NCBI GenBank assembly: GCA_002292375.1
Contig: DBBV01000008.1
Span: forward strand, 52,899 to 116,898
Source of the DNA: Methylococcaceae bacterium UBA975
GTDB lineage: Bacteria; Pseudomonadota; Gammaproteobacteria; Methylococcales; Cycloclasticaceae
DNA length: 64,000 nt
Direction of reading: 5' to 3'
Shown here: piece by piece, positions 34,564-41,333 of the stretch
Position numbering within the stretch: position 1 is the stretch's first letter
Layout: each line of letters opens with the position of its first letter
Notes under the pieces: model-generated
What the model saw: the letters and a program-made list of their open reading frames with translations, nothing else
Databases searched by the model: none
What the model was told of the DNA's origin: nothing
Made by a program: the position numbers and the translations under genes

Positions 34564-36003
34564 TTAACCAAAAACAGACTGCGGGTCGAGTGCCTTTTTA
34601 ACGCGTTTTTTCAGTGTTTTTAATCCATCTAAACTGACCGCATCAACGGCGTCTTGCATATCCGCATCGACTAAACAGCTGGGGTAACCCTGCGCTGTAA
34701 AATCGTCAATTAACTGTTTGGCGAGTTGCCGCGCCTGTGCCAGTTTTTCAACATTACCCGTGGGGTATAGAATTTGTAGCTGATGCATCATGGTACGCCA
34801 CGTAAGGGCAAACTGACTGATGATTTTAAGTTCTGCGGGGTTGCTGACTTTTTGCAGTAACGCCTGCATGCTGACCGCATCATCACCATCAATTGGGCTG
34901 GCAAAGTGCACATTGATGGATGAATAAGCAGCTAGTTGTGGGTTAATGGCGTTAAATTTGCCATTCATTTTCATTTCACGTTGCGCCCACACAGGGTTGC
35001 TTGCTGTGGCGTCTTGCAGTAGAAATTTAGCCCCTTCAATTTGCCCGAAAGCACCGTTAATGGCTTGCCATAAAAACTCAACATTGGCGGGAATGTTGTA
35101 CAACGCGCCGTACATATTCCATTGGCCTAATTGGTGTTTCTTAGCGGCCTCGTCATTGCTGCTAATGTGTTCTATCGCTTCGTCAGCAAATTGCAGTGCA
35201 TCCGATTGAGCTGAAGCAACGGTAACGGTGTTAGGTACCAGCATATTGATTTTCATATCGCGCATAATCTCAACCGCCTGATTAAGCGCCGCTTCGTTAG
35301 GCAGTTGCAGTGCAAAAGGTTGGTACGCGGGGGCTTTTGGCATAAGCCAAATACCCACTTTAGTAATGATGCCTAAGCTCGACTGGGTAAAGGTACCGTC
35401 AATATAAGGGCCAAAACCGTATTTGAATAATTGCCACGAATCGCTACCCGGCATAGCGCCCATACCGGTGCGTATTAAGCGACCGCTGGCGAGCATCACT
35501 TCCATGCCACATTGCATCATCAAATGATCACCATAGGGCGTGTAACCGTAGCTTCTATTGCTGATGCCACCGGATACAGACTGCGTTGAATTTTTATCAA
35601 AATCAACAACAAACGGGATGTTATTAGCCTCTAAATAATCATTTAGCTGCGCATAGCTAACACCGGGCTCGACCAGCGCATAGGCGGCTTTGGTATTAAC
35701 TTCAATAATCGCGTTGAGTTTTTTTAAGTCGATAACCACAATATCGCCATTGGCCGGTATAGGTGCGGTATTGATTTCGCCGGGGCTTAATAAGTTAAAT
35801 AAAGAAAACGCTTGGTCTGCAGAAAAAACCAGCAGTTTTTGTAGCTCATCAAGCGTGCTTGGGGTAACGATAGCGACTACTTTGCGCTCGGCGTTGTTAA
35901 TCCGGTCTGCTAAAAATTGGTATTCAACCGGTGTGTTTTGATTAACAGCGATAAGCTTATCGGCAGTAAAGAGGGCGCTTAGTTTTTCGACGATAGTGTT
36001 CAT
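34564..36003 (-). CDS. Degenerate VAO/PCMH-family flavoprotein paralogue
   Basis: 479 residues, related along most of its length to the intact flavoprotein two genes upstream (shared GYTPYGDHLMMQCGMEVMLA and FTQSSLGIITKVGIWLMP). The FAD pyrophosphate loop, GKNFAYGG in the intact paralogue, is replaced here at about residues 66-80 by unrelated sequence (FSLFNLLSPGEINTA). The paired active-site His and the Tyr-Arg near the C-terminus are also lost (TMMHQL and SCLVDAD). It is probably a non-catalytic or specialised partner. Geobacter PCMH is reported to have two unlike flavoprotein subunits, a useful precedent. Confidence 0.78.
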   Translation of the reverse strand: MNTIVEKLSALFTADKLIAVNQNTPVEYQFLADRINNAERKVVAIVTPSTLDELQKLLVFSADQAFSLFNLLSPGEINTAPIPANGDIVVIDLKKLNAIIEVNTKAAYALVEPGVSYAQLNDYLEANNIPFVVDFDKNSTQSVSGGISNRSYGYTPYGDHLMMQCGMEVMLASGRLIRTGMGAMPGSDSWQLFKYGFGPYIDGTFTQSSLGIITKVGIWLMPKAPAYQPFALQLPNEAALNQAVEIMRDMKINMLVPNTVTVASAQSDALQFADEAIEHISSNDEAAKKHQLGQWNMYGALYNIPANVEFLWQAINGAFGQIEGAKFLLQDATASNPVWAQREMKMNGKFNAINPQLAAYSSINVHFASPIDGDDAVSMQALLQKVSNPAELKIISQFALTWRTMMHQLQILYPTGNVEKLAQARQLAKQLIDDFTAQGYPSCLVDADMQDAVDAVSLDGLKTLKKRVKKALDPQSVFG

Positions 36004-36012
36004 AATCAGGGC

Positions 36013-36249
36013 CTATTTTTTATATTGTGCTGGCGGCATAATCACGGGATAGGGCTTTTCAGGGTCTACTCTAAAAAAGGCTTCACGCTTGTTGTAGTCG
36101 ATGGTTGATGCGGGCTCGCTATCGCGCCAAGTAAATTCGCAGGCGTTACAATGGAAAATAGTCCAAACCAGTTCGCCTTGGGCATTTAAGCCTTTATGTT
36201 CGGCGCGTATTTTTTCTTCAGCCGCTTGACAGCGTGGGCACGTGCTCAT
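36013..36249 (-). CDS. vdcD: Small subunit D of hydroxyarylic acid decarboxylase
   Basis: 78 residues. Two CxxC pairs (CPRCQAAEEK and CNACEFTWR) form a zinc-ribbon. This, the FTWR motif and the Pro-rich tail match the BsdD/VdcD/EcdD subunit as I recall it. The start overlaps the stop of the UbiD-type gene (ATGA). The D subunit accompanies B (UbiX-type) and C (UbiD-type) subunits in non-oxidative decarboxylases of 4-hydroxybenzoate and vanillate. This tiny gene strongly supports that assignment. Confidence 0.87.
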   Translation of the reverse strand: MSTCPRCQAAEEKIRAEHKGLNAQGELVWTIFHCNACEFTWRDSEPASTIDYNKREAFFRVDPEKPYPVIMPPAQYKK

Positions 36250-37727
36250 AACTGACCTCCATTTTGTAACAGTTGAATAACCTTGGCTATCTCATCAATT
36301 TCTGGACCAGCAGGCGGGGTGACGATTTTTGAGTCAGAGCCGAGTTTATCGGGCGGCATAAAGCTAGTGGCATCAATAATTAGACGGTGGCCTTTACCTG
36401 CAATTTCAGCCGCTGGGTCAATCGGAATCATCGGCATATTCGGGATTACGATGGTATCTTCTGCGCGGGTACGTGTTGATAAGGCCCACATCACCTCGTT
36501 TAGGTCAAACGGATCGACATCGTCATCGACCATAATTAGGTTTTTAAGGTACATGGTGCCGTGGGGTGTACCGAGGGCTCGCATTGCGACGGATTTGGCA
36601 AAACCAGCAAAGCGGTTTTTAACCGAGATAATGCCGGTAAGACCGTGCTGGTACAAGGCATTAACAGCGACCACTTCGGGGAAGTCTTTGGTTAACTGGG
36701 CGTAAATGGGCGCAGAGGTATTGAGGCCAATCAAGGTGTCGTGCTCGGTCCAGCCACGGCCAATATAAATATTTTCAAAAATCGGGTCATTACGATGCGA
36801 AATAGCGGTGACTTTAAAGCGCGGTATTTTTCTCACGCCACTATAACTGCCGGGAAACTCGCCAAACGGTCCTTCGAAGCTGCGGACGCCATTCATTAAT
36901 TCGGCTTCAATGATCATTTCTGAATCGGCCAAAATATCCATGCCGTTGTTGGATTTGGTTAAACGTAGCGGGCTGCCCATCATTTGTGAAGCATAGGCGA
37001 ATTCAGATTCATCATAACCCACTGGGGTTGCGGCAAACATGCACATGGCGGGGTGGTTGCCCAGCATCACGGCAATTTTTAACGGCACATTATCTTGTTC
37101 GGCAGCCATAATGTGGCGGCCCATATCGTGCGCAGGCACTGATAGCAGGGTAAATTCGCCAGGCGCTTGCACTTGAATACGGTAAATGCCGACATTTTGT
37201 TTGCCAAAATTATCGGGGTCACGTGGGTCGCGACTAACGACATTGGCTTTGCCTATATAAAACCCACCGTCGTACTCGTTGATTCGATACAGCGGTAATA
37301 AATCGTACAGATTAAAGTTATCGGTCAGGCGGTTTTCGTTGACCGGCGCGGCGTCGGGTTCAATAAAATCGAGCAAGGGTTTGTCGTCGCCCCAACGGGA
37401 AATAATGTCGTAAAACAGTTCTTTAATCGTGGTGCCTTTAGGATGCCCCAATAATAAGGCTAAGTTGGTAAAGCTGCCGTGCACACCAAGGACTAATTTT
37501 TTGCCCGGATAACCGGCGATATTATTAAAAATTACGGCCGGGCCGTTCATTGAATCTCTACCGGCGGCAACGGCGATATTACGCACGTCGGGTTCGGGCA
37601 TGATTTCGTCAGTCCAGGTGATGCATTGACCGTTCTCTTCCAGAAACTCTAGGAAGTCGCGTAAGCTGCCAATGCGTTCGCCAACGGCTCTCGCTTTAGC
37701 GGATAAGGGTTTTTTATCGGTACTCAT
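36246..37727 (-). CDS. vdcC: UbiD-type 4-hydroxybenzoate (vanillate) decarboxylase, subunit C
   Basis: 493 residues of the prenyl-FMN-dependent UbiD family. Conserved stretches are GIYRIQVQAPGEFTLL (with the active-site Arg of the family), SFEGPFGEFPGSYSG (the Glu pair) and GRGWTEHDTLIG. It removes CO2 reversibly from hydroxybenzoates. Linked genes for subunits B and D and for a 4-alkylphenol flavocytochrome point to 4-hydroxybenzoate to phenol. Vanillate to guaiacol is the alternative. Its start touches the cytochrome stop. UbiD of ubiquinone synthesis is less likely, because the D subunit is present. Confidence 0.86.
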   Translation of the reverse strand: MSTDKKPLSAKARAVGERIGSLRDFLEFLEENGQCITWTDEIMPEPDVRNIAVAAGRDSMNGPAVIFNNIAGYPGKKLVLGVHGSFTNLALLLGHPKGTTIKELFYDIISRWGDDKPLLDFIEPDAAPVNENRLTDNFNLYDLLPLYRINEYDGGFYIGKANVVSRDPRDPDNFGKQNVGIYRIQVQAPGEFTLLSVPAHDMGRHIMAAEQDNVPLKIAVMLGNHPAMCMFAATPVGYDESEFAYASQMMGSPLRLTKSNNGMDILADSEMIIEAELMNGVRSFEGPFGEFPGSYSGVRKIPRFKVTAISHRNDPIFENIYIGRGWTEHDTLIGLNTSAPIYAQLTKDFPEVVAVNALYQHGLTGIISVKNRFAGFAKSVAMRALGTPHGTMYLKNLIMVDDDVDPFDLNEVMWALSTRTRAEDTIVIPNMPMIPIDPAAEIAGKGHRLIIDATSFMPPDKLGSDSKIVTPPAGPEIDEIAKVIQLLQNGGQL

Positions 37728-38161
37728 TATTTGGTTTCCTCTGGGGTGTGCGCTTTAGCGCCCTCGACTATGTAGGTGGCTAAATTATCTAATTCGGCGT
37801 TATTGATATCCGTTGGGCGGAAAGGGGGCATTTCTAATAAGCCGTCTCTCACGATGTATTTAATGTAGTCAGCGGTTAGGTCTTTACGCTGCATGATAAC
37901 GGCCTTATCTTCACCGCGAACGAGCGCAAGTTGTTTGGTTGCAGCGTGTGCAGGTCCAGGGTCATGGCAACCAGCGCAATGTAGCTCAAAAATAACGCGT
38001 CCAGCGCGGTTGCTGCTTTCAACCGTTGTCGTTGGTTGCGCAGGGGCACTTGTTTCAAGCTTAGCCGCTTGATTGATGGATTCGGTTTTGCTGCTGTCAG
38101 TGGCTTGATCGCAGGCACTTAATGCTAAGCAGCTTAGGCCAAAGATGAGTGATTTATTCAT
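37727..38161 (-). CDS. pchC: Lipoprotein cytochrome c, PCMH-type electron acceptor
   Basis: 144 residues. The start MNKSLIFGLS is chosen because its ATG overlaps the flavoprotein stop (ATGA) and has GGGGGA upstream. The signal peptide ends in a lipobox, LSAC (residues 14-17), so the protein should be membrane-tethered. Haem motif CAGCH, then YIKYIVRDGLLEMPPF with the axial Met, closely parallels PchC of p-cresol methylhydroxylase. It accepts electrons from the flavoprotein. A lipid anchor is unusual against soluble periplasmic PchC. Confidence 0.88.
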   Translation of the reverse strand: MNKSLIFGLSCLALSACDQATDSSKTESINQAAKLETSAPAQPTTTVESSNRAGRVIFELHCAGCHDPGPAHAATKQLALVRGEDKAVIMQRKDLTADYIKYIVRDGLLEMPPFRPTDINNAELDNLATYIVEGAKAHTPEETK

Positions 38162-39726
38162 GATTTCCCCCGTAAATGTTTGGGCCAAATACCCATTTTT
38201 CCCGGGGATAAAATACCATTTGGGTCGAGCTCGTCTTTAAGCGCGTGGTGAGTATCCCAAAGGGCATTATCATTCCAAGAATAACTGTTAGCAATTTGGT
38301 CCATAAAGGACAAATGCGTACGGTATTCGCCATAGCCTAAGGCGGCGGCATCATCGACCAGTACGGCAAATAATTCGTGCGCACGTTTTTTCTCTTCGGC
38401 ATTCATGCGGTCAAACATCAACATAAAGATATGGTGTTGATCCCGCCAACCGATCAAAAACTCGCCGATATAATCAAAATTGTACTCGTGTGCTCTTTTA
38501 CGAATCATTTGGTATTGGGTCATCGACGCCTTGCCATCGGCGGCCGAGATCGGTGAAAAGTTAATATGGCCACCACCGCCGACCCAGTTTAATAGACTGA
38601 ATTCGGTCATGTTGGGTATGCCCTGCATCAGCTTGACGCGGTAGTCCCAACCAGGGTCGCCTTTGCGGGTTTTATCAAAATGAAACTTAGCGCCAGGAAT
38701 AGTACTAAAGGTGTCGCGGATGATCTCCATGTTGTTTTTCATCATCGGCGCTGGGCCATACACAGCAGCGTAATAATTCCAAATACCCAGGTCTAAATCT
38801 TTCGCCATCTTTTGACGGTTACTTTCAGGCATGGGCCCTGTGCCGGTATAGTATTGGCGTTTGCTAACTGACATCGCGGCTTCCCATAACAGGTCAACGG
38901 TCATCGGTGCATTATGAATCACTTGATTGAGCCGCAACGGTAAGGTTAAATCGGTGACCGTTTCCAAATCACGCTCGTTTTCAAGGGTGATCATAAATGG
39001 GGTGAATCCGGGAGGCTCCGGCATCAACCAAATCCCCATGCGAGTGATTACACCAAAGTTTGATTGAGTAAATAGGCCATCAATGGCGGCGCCTTGTCCA
39101 TACTTATATAAAGCACCTGTTTTACTGTTAGCGCTGGTATCCATGCCGGTTTCAACAACGGTACCATCAGCCAGGACTACTTGCATGCCACACTGCATTA
39201 ATAAGTGATCACCGTACGGCGTGTAGCCGGCGCCGTGATCGGAGGTATTGCCCACAAAGCCACCCCAAGCGGGTGCGGCGCAATCTATCCACAGTTTGAT
39301 ACCTTTTTCTTGAAGGAAATTGTATAGGTCGTAGTAACTGACCCCAGGTTCAACGATGGCATAGCCGTGTTTTTCGTTGACCTCGATAATTTTATTCATC
39401 AACTTTAGGTCAAGTACGACATACCCGGCTTTTCGCGGCGCAGGACCGCCGTAAGCAAAGTTTTTACCCGTTGAAATAGTCCAAATGGGGATTTTATAGT
39501 CGTTGACGATGGCTAGGATTTTTTGAATTTGCTCGACAGTTTTTGGCGCAACCGCAGCGGAAGGCGCAAAGTCTGCATCGTTAGTGGTGTTATACGCGTC
39601 GCGGTAGCTACGCAGTTCGGTGATGTCGTCTAAAAAGACATAATCTTTACCGACGACCTGCTTAATTTCTGCAATAGCGGCGTTAAATTGACCTAATGAA
39701 ATGCCTTGTGGGAGTGGTTTTGTCAT
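38158..39726 (-). CDS. pchF: 4-cresol dehydrogenase (VAO/PCMH-family) flavoprotein
   Basis: 522 residues. The FAD domain shows TISTGKNFAYGG (85-94) and GYTPYGDHLLMQCGMQVVLA. The cap domain has TEFSLLNW with Glu375, FLIGWRDQHH (His431-432) and Tyr468-Arg469, all counterparts of PCMH active-site residues. By recalled alignment, the Tyr that carries covalent FAD in PchF is Leu379 here, while His387 (GGHINFSPIS) sits where vanillyl-alcohol oxidase binds its FAD. It oxidises the para-alkyl group of a phenol through a quinone methide. p-Cresol is the likeliest substrate; eugenol-type substrates are possible. Confidence 0.86.
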   Translation of the reverse strand: MTKPLPQGISLGQFNAAIAEIKQVVGKDYVFLDDITELRSYRDAYNTTNDADFAPSAAVAPKTVEQIQKILAIVNDYKIPIWTISTGKNFAYGGPAPRKAGYVVLDLKLMNKIIEVNEKHGYAIVEPGVSYYDLYNFLQEKGIKLWIDCAAPAWGGFVGNTSDHGAGYTPYGDHLLMQCGMQVVLADGTVVETGMDTSANSKTGALYKYGQGAAIDGLFTQSNFGVITRMGIWLMPEPPGFTPFMITLENERDLETVTDLTLPLRLNQVIHNAPMTVDLLWEAAMSVSKRQYYTGTGPMPESNRQKMAKDLDLGIWNYYAAVYGPAPMMKNNMEIIRDTFSTIPGAKFHFDKTRKGDPGWDYRVKLMQGIPNMTEFSLLNWVGGGGHINFSPISAADGKASMTQYQMIRKRAHEYNFDYIGEFLIGWRDQHHIFMLMFDRMNAEEKKRAHELFAVLVDDAAALGYGEYRTHLSFMDQIANSYSWNDNALWDTHHALKDELDPNGILSPGKMGIWPKHLRGKS

Positions 39727-39738
39727 GACGTATTCCGG

Positions 39739-40320
39739 TTAAGTGTTTTTTGCAGCGCTAAGCGACCAAGACACTAAAAAGTCTTGTGCAGCATGGGTCG
39801 ACTGAATTTGGCTTTTGCTGGCGACCATTGGTTGATGGCCTTGTGGTAAAAGCTGAGTGTTATGGGCTAGCCATACGGGCCATTGTTCACCTGCTTGGGC
39901 TAAGGCATGGGCGATTAAATCGGCGGATTGTTGACTAGCGCTAACTTCGTGGCTTAAGTTATTGCCCTGCTGTATATGGTTGGCAGAATAGCTGGGATAG
40001 AAACCGTAGTCCTTTGCAAGTTGCTCGATGACAAAAAAGTCAGAGTCACGGCTAAGGCCGCTAATAAGGCCGTTGGGCGACTCGCTGCAAAATTGCTTTA
40101 CGCGTTCAAACTGCACACCAATATCAAGCCCGAGGCTGGAGTTGTCGTCGCTCACATGCGTAATAAATTGTTTTGCCGCGGGTGATTTTTCATCGGCAAG
40201 GGTCAGTAAAGGCTGGCCTTGTGCATTATCTAACACCAGCTGAAGCGCCTGCGATGGGTTGGTTAATAAGGCTGCATTAGCGACTAAAGCCGATTTAATG
40301 AACGTGCGCCTGCTGAGCAT
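39739..40320 (-). CDS. Small exported protein with Tat-like signal, unknown
   Basis: 193 residues. The N-terminus MLSRRTFIKSALVANAALL carries a twin-arginine signal (SRRTFIK), suggesting export of a folded protein. The mature part has no motif I recognise. SD AAGGAG precedes the ATG by six bases. It lies 12 bases before the flavoprotein gene, inside the operon. Pseudomonas PCMH operons have an uncharacterised gene, pchX, next to pchF, but whether this is its counterpart cannot be judged here. It could help assemble or export the flavocytochrome. Confidence 0.72.
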   Translation of the reverse strand: MLSRRTFIKSALVANAALLTNPSQALQLVLDNAQGQPLLTLADEKSPAAKQFITHVSDDNSSLGLDIGVQFERVKQFCSESPNGLISGLSRDSDFFVIEQLAKDYGFYPSYSANHIQQGNNLSHEVSASQQSADLIAHALAQAGEQWPVWLAHNTQLLPQGHQPMVASKSQIQSTHAAQDFLVSWSLSAAKNT

Positions 40321-40353
40321 GAGCTTCTCCTTGGAAAGTGTTTTATTTTTTTG

Positions 40354-40935
40354 CTATGACAGGTTTTTTAGGCCCTGCCATCTTTTTACGTAGTCTATAG
40401 TAGAAACGTCTAATATGTCTAGTATGCGCCCGACCGTATGGTTAACGATATCATCGATGGATTTCGGTAAGGTATAAAAAGCCGGAACAGGCGGTGCGAT
40501 AATCGCGCCCATTTCTGACAGGGTTGTCATATTTCTAAGGTGCACTAGGTTGAGTGGAGTTTCTCTAACCATTAAAACTAACTGTCGTCTTTCCTTTAAA
40601 ACAACATCGGCCGCCCTTGATACCAAATTGTCGGCGATGCCATTAGCGATACAGCCGAGGGTTTTCATTGAGCACGGAGCGATCACCATGCCGTGCGTCA
40701 AGAACGACCCGCTGGATAAGGTGGCACCAATATCTTTCGGGTTATGCACCACGTCGGCTAATGCGCTAATAGCCTTTTTATCCATACCGAGTTCACATTG
40801 AGCGGTTAGCGCGCCGGCACTGGATAGGATTAGGTGGCTTTCAACATCATCAATCGTTTGCAGAATTTCTAGTAAACGGGTACCGTAAATTGAGCCCGTG
40901 GCGCCTGTGATGGCTACGATGATTTTTTTCTTCAT
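40354..40935 (-). CDS. vdcB: UbiX-type flavin prenyltransferase, decarboxylase subunit B
   Basis: 193 residues of the UbiX/Pad1 family. It opens IVAITGATGSIYGTRLLEIL (FMN loop), continues GSFLTHGMVIAPCSMKTLGCIANGIADNL, and has RRQLVLMVRETPLNLVHLRN with the phosphate-binding Arg residues. It makes prenylated FMN needed by the UbiD-type enzyme five genes downstream. It is the first gene of the operon. Its start lies 83 bases from a divergent small gene. Confidence 0.9.
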   Translation of the reverse strand: MKKKIIVAITGATGSIYGTRLLEILQTIDDVESHLILSSAGALTAQCELGMDKKAISALADVVHNPKDIGATLSSGSFLTHGMVIAPCSMKTLGCIANGIADNLVSRAADVVLKERRQLVLMVRETPLNLVHLRNMTTLSEMGAIIAPPVPAFYTLPKSIDDIVNHTVGRILDILDVSTIDYVKRWQGLKNLS

Positions 40936-41018
40936 GAATTCTACAATGCAATGATAAAAATGAAGGTTCGACCATATCGTTAAATATTTTTTTCGTCAAT
41001 TAAATGTGGGACTAAATA

Positions 41019-41255
41019 ATGACTTCAGGCACAATTTCTCTACAAGATAAAAAACAAATCATCATCGACTTTTTGCTTAAATGTAATGTGTACAGCGATC
41101 AAATGCTGGATAAGTACACGGAACAGTCAGCACACAGTGAACCAAATGATCGGGCGGCGATACAGCAAAAAATCCACGACTGGACGAGTTATCAAGAATT
41201 TAATGCTTATGCCATCGAAGAATTAACAGGCGAGCAGCTTGATGATTGGTTTTAG
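41019..41255 (+). CDS. Small acidic protein of unknown function, 78 aa
   Basis: 78 residues, helical and acidic, ending in EELTGEQLDDWF. No family recognised. It sits between the divergent decarboxylase operon and the DmpR-type regulator, with the regulator 78 bases downstream, so the two may be co-transcribed. The ribosome site is weak. It is conserved-looking rather than random (no unusual codon runs), but its reality rests mainly on the open frame and position. Confidence 0.55.
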   Translation: MTSGTISLQDKKQIIIDFLLKCNVYSDQMLDKYTEQSAHSEPNDRAAIQQKIHDWTSYQEFNAYAIEELTGEQLDDWF

Positions 41256-41333
41256 CCGTCTAGTATTATTTGATGAAATGATTAAATCTTTCGGGTAGTA
41301 TTGCCGGACAATAATAAACGTTAAGGCCTCGCC

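Noticed and set aside
40936..41018. Sigma54 promoter for the decarboxylase/cresol operon
   Set aside because: No GG-N10-GC element is visible on the minus strand in this short gap. The operon's promoter type stays unknown.
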